Positions 1-6,926 of a stretch of DNA of 15,892 nt are shown here, piece by piece. The stretch comes from MWCR01 sp041665165 (GTDB taxonomy: Bacteria; Patescibacteriota; Patescibacteriia; 2-12-FULL-60-25). The stretch is from contig JBAYJJ010000031.1 of the NCBI GenBank assembly GCA_041665165.1, positions 1 to 15,892 of the forward strand, read 5' to 3'. Position 1 is the first letter of the stretch; each line of letters begins with the position of its first letter. The notes under the pieces are model-generated. The model was not told where the DNA came from. It made no database searches and saw nothing but the letters and a program-made list of their open reading frames with translations. Made by a program: the position numbers and the translations under genes.

Positions 1-252
1 AGGCGAAACACTCAAAGCCGAACCCTTAACCCTTAACGCTAAACCCGGAAGGCTGTTGGTGGAGGCGAATTTCTGAGGGTCAAGGAATGTATTTGGAATC
101 GGCATCAGCGAATTGGAACGGGTTGTGGTTGTGATTTCGGTGTTTGGGTAGAGACGCCCTGGCAGGGCGTCTCTACTGCCAATACCATCACCACCAAAAC
201 AACCTATTCCAAACAAGGGCAAGAGAATCAGTAAGTATTTGAGAAAATGCAT
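1..252 (-). CDS. Probable lipoprotein, 5' part only (runs off the left edge)
   Basis: Reading the minus strand from the ATG at 252, all 84 codons to the window edge are open. The first 18 residues, MHFLKYLLILLPLFGIGC, look like a lipoprotein signal peptide: short basic start, hydrophobic core, and a Cys after Gly-Ile-Gly. The lipobox is imperfect because Gly rather than Leu sits at -3. The mature part begins with Gly/Asp-rich residues and is Thr/Ser/Asn/Pro-rich, with no domain I recognise. The start lies 2 nt after the stop of the alpha-2-macroglobulin gene, with a GAGGT Shine-Dalgarno-like site 9 nt upstream, so it should be the third gene of the sigma factor operon. Two repeats lie in the frame: the palindrome at 148-176 (read as SRDALPGRLY) and the heptamers at 21-48 (read as GLALRVKGS). 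That could also mean the stretch is partly non-coding and open by chance. The product beyond the edge is unknown. Confidence 0.55.
   Translation of the reverse strand, partial: MHFLKYLLILLPLFGIGCFGGDGIGSRDALPGRLYPNTEITTTTRSNSLMPIPNTFLDPQKFASTNSLPGLALRVKGSALSVSP
21..48. repeat. Heptanucleotide tandem repeat (AACCCTT type)
   Basis: Four consecutive 7-nt units read AACCCTT, AACCCTT, AACGCTA and AACCCGG. The first two are identical and the others are degenerate. On the minus strand the tract lies in the open frame of the putative lipoprotein. It shares its 7-nt period, though not its sequence, with tracts at 5234, 12323 and 14061. Confidence 0.6.
148..176. repeat. 29-bp perfect palindromic repeat, copy 1
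   Basis: Two 14-nt arms, GTAGAGACGCCCTG and its reverse complement, flank one central base. The element at 10273-10301 is the exact reverse complement of this one, so the two copies differ only in the central base when read on the same strand. On the minus strand copy 1 lies in the open frame of the putative lipoprotein and reads SRDALPGRLY. Short GTAGAGACGC...GCGTCTCTAC palindromes are known as dispersed repeats in other bacteria, including cyanobacteria; whether this is the same family is an inference from appearance. Confidence 0.85.
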
Positions 253-254
253 GC

Positions 255-3200
255 TTACTTGACCTCTACAATCTGCGGAGCTGATGTGTTGGCCAAGGAT
301 GGCGTGTCCATTGATTGGATTAGCGCGCCTTCGGCTGTGTAAGTGCCGAGCGACACAACGCGCGATTTGTATTCTATCTTTTGCGGTGTTGCGTCTTTGC
401 AGGCCGTGAACGCGACTTCGCCGTTGTCAGCCTCAACCGGAGACAGCATGTCATAATAATTGCCCACGCTTACCAACGGCACGAACGTGGCCGGCAATCT
501 GTCGCGCACGATGTAGCAACCGTCTTGGGCTTTAGAATCCCAGTTCATCATCAATTTTGTATTGACGCTGTCGCCCTCATGCAAGCTGGTCGCAGAAGAA
601 TATGTGCGCGTAATGCCAAGCAAAGCACTGTTCTGAGGAGCTTGGCCTGCAACGCGCTTTAGGAATGAGGCTGTGGCCGGGCCATTGGCGCTCAAGATTT
701 TGAACTTTGATGCTTCATCCGCGGTCAGCGTCAGATTCTGCCATGGTTCATCTTTTAAGTTGAGATTTTTCACATCCTGGTCAATCGCATACGAGACTTG
801 GACATCCACCACTGGCAAAGTCGGGACTTTGGCCTGCAAATACATGGCTCTATCCAAATCAGCCATGGCCTGGTCGCTCCAATTCGATTCCACATAAGCT
901 GCGAGCTGATCTGCCTGAGGCAAAGCCATGACCGCGGCCAAAGCAGCTGCCTCGGACGTGGCCTCAATCTCATCTTTCTTGTCTTGGCTTACGTTCAAAC
1001 GCATGACCTGGTCGTTCAAGATAGCCTTGTCCAACATCGATTGCAGCAGGACGCGCGCATTTTCCCTGTCGCCGGCCGCGTCTAAACCGCGGATCAAGGC
1101 TAGCTTCTCTCTCCAGGTCAGATCCGTTTGGTTGCTGGCTGTTTGCAGCCTATCCAATACAGGTTCGCCCAAAGCAGCTAAGCCGGAAAGCGCTTGGATC
1201 GATTCTTCGCGGGCTGATTTGCTGTTGTCAGTGATTTTCCAGAAATAGTTGGCCAGATCCTTGGGGTCAAACAGGTTTGAGGCAATGCTTGCGGCTTTGG
1301 ATGAAAGCGATACGCTCTCCGAAGAGTAAGGCAAGATGCTTAAGCCGCCTGAATCCTTCTGATAAGACTGGGCTGCGGGCAATGCGGCCCATTGTCCATC
1401 TTCCTGGAAATGATCTTTGAGCAGATTCCTGGCGACATTGCCGGCAACCAAAGATTCGAGCCTCGCAGACCAAGGTTGGGCCAATGCTTCCGTAGCGCTG
1501 CGCTTGGCAGCCCTGGCTTTTGATTCGATCGCGACCTGAACCTCAGTAGACAAGCCAATGTCAGGCAATGTGGTGCCTGGAGCAAGTTCGGTCGATACCC
1601 GTTCTTCATGCGAAGCATGCGAATCCACGATATGAATCGTTTTTTCGATTGCATCTGTCTGATTATTGATGGTCGCACGGATCGTGGCTTTATGATCTCC
1701 AGCAATAAGTTTGTCCATGGCCAAATAGACTGGCGCATTCACCTGCCCTTCGATCACTTGATTGCTGACACCGAGAGACGGGATGTCTATTTGATATTTG
1801 ATTGTGCCTTCTTTGGGCAAGCCCGTGCCAAAAGCACGCAGTTTCATGACAGGCTTGTCAGTGGTCAACAAATTATTAGGGATTACGGCATCCACAAAAA
1901 TAGGTTTGGTGACAGGGACTTTGAGCACAGCTGAACCAGCCAGCAAATCCGGGCTGATTGCCACGCCAGTCACTCTCCACGAAGTGATGTTATCCGGCAC
2001 TTCAAATTCAGTCGTGGCATTGCCCTGCCAATCTGTCTGCAGAACAACGAACGCAGGCTGATCCTGGAACTTGTTCCTGATGCTGTTCTGCTCCCCTCCT
2101 CCGCCTCTTTCAGCTCCGCCGCCGCCATACATCGGGCTGGGCGAACGCGACATAGCTGTCGTGATTATGCCATCGGGCGTGGCATGATACAGGGTCGCAA
2201 GCGGATCTTCGGTAGAGTCATAGCGAGCCAAGCTCAGCAAGGCTTCGTCAGAAACCGAGACAGCCACGCGCGTATTGGAGATGGGGCTGTTGCCTTTGGT
2301 CGTGACTTTGGCCTTTAGCTTTACTTTTCCTCTTGGCGAATAAGATGGCTGGTCTGCCTGGAGTTCGATCTTCAATTCGCGATCCTTGGAATCAAACCAG
2401 ATGGAATAACGCGAGTCAGTGAAACCATCAGGCGTATATGCCACACCGTAGATTGTCATGCTCGGCGCCTCGTCCTGGGTAAGCGTCATTGAATACGACG
2501 GGTCAGATGACACGGTCATGCTTTGTATCCCGCGATAGACGTTGGAGAACAAAAAACTGGAATTGTCGCTGCTCAATTTTTTATTGGCCTGCATGAATGC
2601 GATCGCGACAGTATCTCCCACGCTTTGGGTATTGTTGGCCTGATCAGGATTTATGGCCTGGAGGTTGATGCTCATGTCAGGCACGCTTGAATACCAGCCG
2701 TGCGAGGCATATGTGACAGCAGCCTGCATAGTGCCGTCTGCTTCAGTGGTCCAGGAGATGATCTTATACGAAGTGTTGTCCTTATACGGGAATTTGATCT
2801 GGGCATTGCCCTGGCCATCGGTCGTGGCCTCAAAAACTCCGACCTGGACTTCGCGTTTTTTATAATCATAGCGCGGCACTGATTTTTTCTGGATCGCATC
2901 ATAATAAGTGCCGACCTGGATCTGATCCCAAAGCTGTTCCAATACGCGGCTGGAGACTTTGACGTTTGGAATACCATTGCCGACGACTGAATCCGGTTCG
3001 CGGCCATTGACCTTATCCAACCCGATCTCGCGCACGCGCAAAGGAATCATGATATTGCCGTTGTCTTCTTTCTGCATTTCAGACGTGATCTGCTCATGGC
3101 CGCGCCACACGCTGATATTGGCATAAGCCGTAATATCAGCTTCTTCGCCCAAAGCCGGCTTGGCCTCAATCGTCATGTAGTCCACGGGCTGACAATTGGG

Positions 3201-5483
3201 GTACTCGCTTTCCAGATCGCATTTGGGCTTGTTGGTCTGGATCGAAAAATCCGCATATCCTCCGTCGTCAGTGGTGACATCGAAATTTTGCGTCAAACCA
3301 AATGCGCCATAGGCATTCAAATTGACTTTTGTCTTGGCGAATGGAGTGCCATCAAAAAACTTGACCGAAACCTTGCCTGTGACTTTATCGCCGGCGTAAA
3401 CAGTCGTGTTGTCAGGCATGACATTGATGGTATAAGCCGGCTTGACTTCGCTGGTCACTTGGATGCTGCGCGAAGAAGCGATCGAACCGTCCTTCTTGAG
3501 CACGATCTGATAATAGCCTTGCTTCAATTGGCCGGGCCAATTGAGTTCGCCTTTGTAGAAACCGTCCTTATCGGTCTCAAGATCGACATAGGCATACACT
3601 TTCTGCTGGAACGTGCCCCAATCCATGAGCGCGCTCTGGAGCTCCAAGCGGATCTTGCCTGCCGGTTCTCCGGTCTTGCGGTCTTTCATCACACCAAAGA
3701 CCTGAACCTTGTCTTGCGGACGATAAATCGGCCTGTCCGGAAAAACATAACTCCAATACTGCAGATCTGCTTGCTTGCCGGCGCTATAGTAGAACATTCC
3801 ATAGGGCGTAGAAAAAGCCACGTTCAAGAAAAGCTTTTCCGGACCGGAAGTAATCTCAAAAACAAGCGGATCGACTTGTGAATCATCGCCTGATTCAGCG
3901 GCCTTGGCCCAAGCCTCGGGCGTAGGCGCGCGCAGAATGCCTTGGCCGTCGGCTGAGTACTCTTGTCCGTTCGCGCTGGCCTTGGCATCAGCCGCTGGCT
4001 TGCCTGTAACAGAGTTCACGGACCAGACAACCACTTGCGAACGGTCAGCCATGGCATAAGCTGCCACGCCAGACCTTTGCATCAAAGACCAGACTGTCTT
4101 GCCCTGGACTTCGTATTTGATCACATAAAAACCAGACCCGATATCAGACGGCAAAAGCAGAAATTTGCGCCAGTCGTTTTCCGCACTCTTTATTTCTGTT
4201 TCAACGGAAAAGGCTTGGCTAGTGGCGACTTCCGAATATCCGGCAAACCTGTCGCGCGCCTCAGACGCCCACAAAGGGATGCTGTTCAGTTTAGTGAAGA
4301 GATTCTTGAATTGATCAGCCGAGACAGAATATCCAGTCACTTTGATTTTTGATCCGTTCAGATTCTCCGAGGCATCGACAAAAATCTTCATGTCTTTGCC
4401 TGGGACTGATTGATCCGTGGCATTGGGCATGAAATATGTATCCATCTGCTTTTGGCCTTGGGCGACTGTCTCGAATCTGACCATGTAATCCTGCTCAAGC
4501 TTAAGATCACTGCCCTTAACCGCCAGGCCGCTTTTCAACACAGCCTTATATAGCGTTGAGGGAGCAAGCGGCTTATCAGGCAAGAAAACCAAAGTCCGGC
4601 CATGAGCCTCAAACCTGCCTTTGACGCTAGGTTCAATGCTGAAATGCGTTGCCGGATCTTCCCAATTGGTTTGGGACATGGTGAATTCAACCACGCTATC
4701 CAAAGGCACGCCTGTTGTCTTGTCGCCTGGCACTGATTCCAGGACCTTGAAGACATTCTGCGTCTGGAGCGCCCACGAAAAATCGCGCTGGCTTATGCCT
4801 TGGTCGCTTTGCACGCCTGCGCTAATCACCACTTTATATACTGTGCCCGGCGTAAGCTGGCCCTTGGGCACGGCACGATACTCGCCTTGGCCCGCGCTCT
4901 GTAAATCATAATCAACCGGCAATGCGCTGGCTTCGGCCGAGACAATGCGCAAACTTTGTCTCAAATCAGATTCAGTCACTGGAACTTTTGATGTGATCTT
5001 GAAGGACGTATCAACCGCTGCTCCGGCATCGCTCTTTTTCTCCACCAAAAAGCTGAACGCACCACCTGCGTTTGCCTGCGGAATGATGATGGACAGAGCC
5101 GCGGCACTTAAGTTGCCTGCGGTTTTCTGGGCTGACTGCTTCCAAGGCACTGGAACCGTATTGGTGACGAACAACAGCAATACAACAGCGCATACAGTCG
5201 CAAATCCACCGGCCCAAATCCAAACTTTTTTCGACGTGGTACGTGGTACGTGGTACGTGGTACGTGTATCCATAGAGTGAGCTTTTAAGTTTTTAGCCAT
5301 AAGCTCTAAATGCGTGCGCTGGCTTTTCATGACACTTTCGTCCATTTGATCCTTGGAAGAGCCTATCTCTTTCTCCAAAACCTTTGCCATGTCCAAATAC
5401 GGGGCGTCAGCCGGCTGAGGCTGCCCCTTACCTTTGAGCGCGGCGTCCAAACGGAGCGCGTCTTGTTCTTGGTCCTTGTTCAT
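255..5483 (-). CDS. Membrane-anchored alpha-2-macroglobulin family protein with cytoplasmic N-terminal stub, thioester lost
   Basis: A 1742-residue bacterial alpha-2-macroglobulin. Residues 1-86 are hydrophilic and charged with no signal peptide; one TM helix follows at about 88-110 (VWIWAGGFATVCAVVLLLFV), so the rest is outside the membrane. Ig-like (Big_5) segments come next, then macroglobulin domains marked by DRPIYRPQDKV, YSPRGKVKLKAKV and VSDEALLSL. A Gly-rich flexible segment (YGGGGAERGGGGEQ, about 1117-1130) precedes the PDNITSWRVTGVA domain. A helical region and a C-terminal MG10-like domain (IVRDRLPATFVP, SRVVSLGTYTAEG) close the protein. Where the CxEQ thioester is expected (about residue 1336) the sequence reads QPWSARLESLVAG, with no Cys, so covalent trapping is not expected. 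Family members trap or sense proteases at the envelope. The gene starts 4 nt after the ECF sigma gene with no good Shine-Dalgarno, suggesting translational coupling. The N-terminal stub occupies the position of an anti-sigma domain; that role is inferred. A heptamer repeat lies just before the TM helix. Confidence 0.93.
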   Translation of the reverse strand: MNKDQEQDALRLDAALKGKGQPQPADAPYLDMAKVLEKEIGSSKDQMDESVMKSQRTHLELMAKNLKAHSMDTRTTYHVPRTTSKKVWIWAGGFATVCAVVLLLFVTNTVPVPWKQSAQKTAGNLSAAALSIIIPQANAGGAFSFLVEKKSDAGAAVDTSFKITSKVPVTESDLRQSLRIVSAEASALPVDYDLQSAGQGEYRAVPKGQLTPGTVYKVVISAGVQSDQGISQRDFSWALQTQNVFKVLESVPGDKTTGVPLDSVVEFTMSQTNWEDPATHFSIEPSVKGRFEAHGRTLVFLPDKPLAPSTLYKAVLKSGLAVKGSDLKLEQDYMVRFETVAQGQKQMDTYFMPNATDQSVPGKDMKIFVDASENLNGSKIKVTGYSVSADQFKNLFTKLNSIPLWASEARDRFAGYSEVATSQAFSVETEIKSAENDWRKFLLLPSDIGSGFYVIKYEVQGKTVWSLMQRSGVAAYAMADRSQVVVWSVNSVTGKPAADAKASANGQEYSADGQGILRAPTPEAWAKAAESGDDSQVDPLVFEITSGPEKLFLNVAFSTPYGMFYYSAGKQADLQYWSYVFPDRPIYRPQDKVQVFGVMKDRKTGEPAGKIRLELQSALMDWGTFQQKVYAYVDLETDKDGFYKGELNWPGQLKQGYYQIVLKKDGSIASSRSIQVTSEVKPAYTINVMPDNTTVYAGDKVTGKVSVKFFDGTPFAKTKVNLNAYGAFGLTQNFDVTTDDGGYADFSIQTNKPKCDLESEYPNCQPVDYMTIEAKPALGEEADITAYANISVWRGHEQITSEMQKEDNGNIMIPLRVREIGLDKVNGREPDSVVGNGIPNVKVSSRVLEQLWDQIQVGTYYDAIQKKSVPRYDYKKREVQVGVFEATTDGQGNAQIKFPYKDNTSYKIISWTTEADGTMQAAVTYASHGWYSSVPDMSINLQAINPDQANNTQSVGDTVAIAFMQANKKLSSDNSSFLFSNVYRGIQSMTVSSDPSYSMTLTQDEAPSMTIYGVAYTPDGFTDSRYSIWFDSKDRELKIELQADQPSYSPRGKVKLKAKVTTKGNSPISNTRVAVSVSDEALLSLARYDSTEDPLATLYHATPDGIITTAMSRSPSPMYGGGGAERGGGGEQNSIRNKFQDQPAFVVLQTDWQGNATTEFEVPDNITSWRVTGVAISPDLLAGSAVLKVPVTKPIFVDAVIPNNLLTTDKPVMKLRAFGTGLPKEGTIKYQIDIPSLGVSNQVIEGQVNAPVYLAMDKLIAGDHKATIRATINNQTDAIEKTIHIVDSHASHEERVSTELAPGTTLPDIGLSTEVQVAIESKARAAKRSATEALAQPWSARLESLVAGNVARNLLKDHFQEDGQWAALPAAQSYQKDSGGLSILPYSSESVSLSSKAASIASNLFDPKDLANYFWKITDNSKSAREESIQALSGLAALGEPVLDRLQTASNQTDLTWREKLALIRGLDAAGDRENARVLLQSMLDKAILNDQVMRLNVSQDKKDEIEATSEAAALAAVMALPQADQLAAYVESNWSDQAMADLDRAMYLQAKVPTLPVVDVQVSYAIDQDVKNLNLKDEPWQNLTLTADEASKFKILSANGPATASFLKRVAGQAPQNSALLGITRTYSSATSLHEGDSVNTKLMMNWDSKAQDGCYIVRDRLPATFVPLVSVGNYYDMLSPVEADNGEVAFTACKDATPQKIEYKSRVVSLGTYTAEGALIQSMDTPSLANTSAPQIVEVK
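5234..5268. repeat. Heptanucleotide tandem repeat (ACGTGGT x4) inside the alpha-2-macroglobulin gene
   Basis: Four perfect ACGTGGT units (5234-5261) are followed by a partial fifth (ACGTGTA). On the coding strand they give TRTTYHVPRTT, residues about 73-83, directly before the TM helix. As 7 is not a multiple of 3, gain or loss of one unit would shift the frame of the whole 1742-residue protein. Confidence 0.9.
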
Positions 5484-5487
5484 AGCT

Positions 5488-6048
5488 TTATGGCTTTGAA
5501 ATTAATTCTTTGCGCATGCGTCCCAGGGCGCGATATACCAAAACTGCGGCATGATTATTCGTTATGGCTAATTCTTTGGCAATGTCTTCGGTCTCATAGC
5601 CGGCAAAAAATCTGAGCGTCAGCACTTGCTGATCCCGTTCAGACAATTCATCCATGGCCTCCTTAAGCCTCTCTCCTTCAAGTTTTATTTCGGTATTCCA
5701 TTCTGGGTCGTCCAGCGATGGCGGATCCCAAACATCAGGATCGATCTCCTGAGTCTTGCGGAAAGCCGAACTGCGCCAATGATCCGCCAAAGCATTGGCT
5801 GATACGCGATAAAGCCAGGCGCCGATAGAAACCCCTTTCCACTCCAAATTCGGAGCAGACTCCAAGAGCTTGATGAAAACCTGAGCCACGATATCTTCGG
5901 CAATTTGCTTGTGGCCGGAGCGCTTGAGCAAAAACGAATAAAGCTGGCCCGCGAACCGGTCATAAACCTCGCCAATGGCCTCGGGATCAGCTTTTAAACG
6001 TTCAAAAAGCTCTCGCTCTTGCTCTATGGTCAATTTTTCTGGAGCCAT
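5488..6048 (-). CDS. ECF-type RNA polymerase sigma factor (sigma-70 family)
   Basis: A 186-residue protein of normal ECF size. Region 2 spans about residues 26-95 (VYDRFAGQLYSFLLKRSGH, AEDIVAQVFIKLLE, GAWLYRVSANALADHWR) and region 4 about 130-183 (DELSERDQQVLTLRFFAGYE, then an HTH with TEDIAKELAITNNHAAVLVYRALGRMRKEL). No region 1 or 3 is present. It should direct RNA polymerase to a small regulon, probably one responding to envelope stress, since the next gene (4 nt downstream, same strand) encodes a membrane-anchored alpha-2-macroglobulin with a cytoplasmic stub. That pairing matches the usual sigma/anti-sigma gene order, but direct regulation is an inference. The ATG at 6048 is the only start that keeps region 2 complete; no clear Shine-Dalgarno precedes it. 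Confidence 0.95.
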   Translation of the reverse strand: MAPEKLTIEQERELFERLKADPEAIGEVYDRFAGQLYSFLLKRSGHKQIAEDIVAQVFIKLLESAPNLEWKGVSIGAWLYRVSANALADHWRSSAFRKTQEIDPDVWDPPSLDDPEWNTEIKLEGERLKEAMDELSERDQQVLTLRFFAGYETEDIAKELAITNNHAAVLVYRALGRMRKELISKP

Positions 6049-6053
6049 AGTAT

Positions 6054-6092
6054 GAAACGCTTGTTTACAGCTAACATTACAAAATTCTACAA
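6054..6092 (-). promoter_or_regulatory. Candidate promoter(s) for the sigma/alpha-2-macroglobulin operon
   Basis: Two overlapping readings are possible on the minus strand. A housekeeping-type promoter would be TTGTAG (6087-6092), 17 nt, TGTAAA (6064-6069). An ECF-type promoter would be TGTAAT (6076-6081), 16 nt, CGTTTC (6054-6059), close to the TGTAAC/CGT pattern of many ECF sigma targets, which would allow autoregulation. Either gives a very short leader. Matches are partial. Confidence 0.35.
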
Positions 6093-6127
6093 TGAATCAA
6101 GGAATTACACAAAGCAGCGCAACTTCC

Positions 6128-6224
6128 GTCATGCCGAACTCGATTCGGCATCCCGATACTATGTAACTTGGTAACGAGATCCTGAATCAAGTTCAGGATG
6201 ACGTGGGAGTGGTTCAGGATGACG
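6128..6224. repeat. Pair of inverted palindromic repeats (GTCATnCcGAACT... family)
   Basis: Two related palindromes face each other: ATGCCGAA/TTCGGCAT (6131-6138 and 6144-6151) and ATCCTGAA/TTCAGGAT (6179-6186 and 6192-6199). Read outward, both begin with GTCAT and share the core GAACTyGATTC, so they are inverted, diverged copies of one element. A third half-copy (GGTTCAGGATGACG, 6211-6224) follows. The DedA gene stop codon (TCA at 6214-6216 on the plus strand) lies inside that half-copy. Otherwise the gap 6049-6213 between the sigma and DedA genes holds only the sigma operon promoter; I see no gene. Confidence 0.8.
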
Positions 6225-6849
6225 TTTTGTTGGTTTTTTGGCGTGATTTCAGCCAGCCATAGGCTGGAGGTGCGACTGAAATGAGAATGATAGCCAAGAT
6301 AATCCAATCAATGTAGCGGTCAATGTTAGGTATAGACCTTCCTAAAAAGTACCCCAAGAGCGTCATTGAACAAACCCACGAGATACCGCCAGCAATATTG
6401 TAAGCCGCAAAACGTTTGTACGGCATTTTGCCGACTCCAGCCACGACCGGAGCAAAGGTCCTGATGAAAGGCATGAAGCGCGCCAAGAAAATCGTTTTGC
6501 CGCCATGCTTTTCGTAAAAAGCCTGAGCTTTCAAAAGATGGTCTTTGGCAAACAACAATGATTTGTCTTTGGTGAAAATCCTGGGGCCAGTGACTTTGCC
6601 GATATTGTAGCCGACTGCGTCGCCAATAATCGCCATCAAGGAAAGCAGGCCGAGCAATTCAAAGATATTCAGATAACCGCGCGAGGCCAGCAAGCCGGCA
6701 GTGACGAGCAGAGAGTCTCCAGGCAGAAAAAAACCGACCAATAAACCGGTTTCTGAAAATATGATCACGGCCAAGACCGCATAGCCTCCCCAACGGATCA
6801 AACCTTCGATATTATTCAGGTTTTGGAAAAACTGGATGATTACATTCAT
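6214..6849 (-). CDS. DedA family membrane protein
   Basis: A 211-residue polytopic membrane protein. The DedA signature is clear: SETGLLVGFFLPGDSLLVTAG (residues about 32-52), DAVGYNIGKVTGPRIF (77-92) and FLARFMPFIRTFAPVVAGVG (121-140). Acidic residues E33 and D45 and arginines R124 and R130 correspond to residues important in E. coli DedA proteins. DedA proteins act in the cytoplasmic membrane, probably as proton-coupled flippases of undecaprenyl phosphate or other lipids. The frame is open to 6975, but ATG 6849 is chosen because it gives the normal family length and avoids overlap with the divergent kinase gene. No strong Shine-Dalgarno is seen. The last codons (KTNKTSS) run into a dispersed repeat that supplies the stop, so the natural C-terminus may have been replaced. 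Confidence 0.93.
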   Translation of the reverse strand: MNVIIQFFQNLNNIEGLIRWGGYAVLAVIIFSETGLLVGFFLPGDSLLVTAGLLASRGYLNIFELLGLLSLMAIIGDAVGYNIGKVTGPRIFTKDKSLLFAKDHLLKAQAFYEKHGGKTIFLARFMPFIRTFAPVVAGVGKMPYKRFAAYNIAGGISWVCSMTLLGYFLGRSIPNIDRYIDWIILAIILISVAPPAYGWLKSRQKTNKTSS

Positions 6850-6889
6850 GGCCCAAAGCTTACAGGTTTTAAGGCTTTTAGTCCATGAT

Positions 6890-6918
6890 TTATTCAAAGC
6901 TGTATTGAGTGCTACAAT
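6890..6918 (+). promoter_or_regulatory. Candidate promoter of the FGGY kinase gene, implying a nearly leaderless mRNA
   Basis: TACAAT at 6913-6918 is a good -10 hexamer ending 8 nt before the ATG at 6927. The -35 at 17-nt spacing is weak (TTATTC, 6890-6895). No Shine-Dalgarno lies between, so the transcript would start at or near the start codon. Confidence 0.35.
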
Positions 6919-6926
6919 ATCGCTGT

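Noticed and set aside
21..48. Telomere-like CCCTTAA repeat or chromosome end
   Set aside because: Only two perfect units, degenerate after that, and inside an open frame; it fits the heptamer tracts seen elsewhere in the window.
3096..3881. Plus-strand open frame of 261 codons inside the alpha-2-macroglobulin gene
   Set aside because: It is antisense to a clear domain-bearing gene, has no ribosome site and no recognisable domain; it is a shadow of the minus-strand codon pattern.
5488..6048. Housekeeping sigma factor
   Set aside because: Only regions 2 and 4 are present and the length is 186 residues, which is ECF type.
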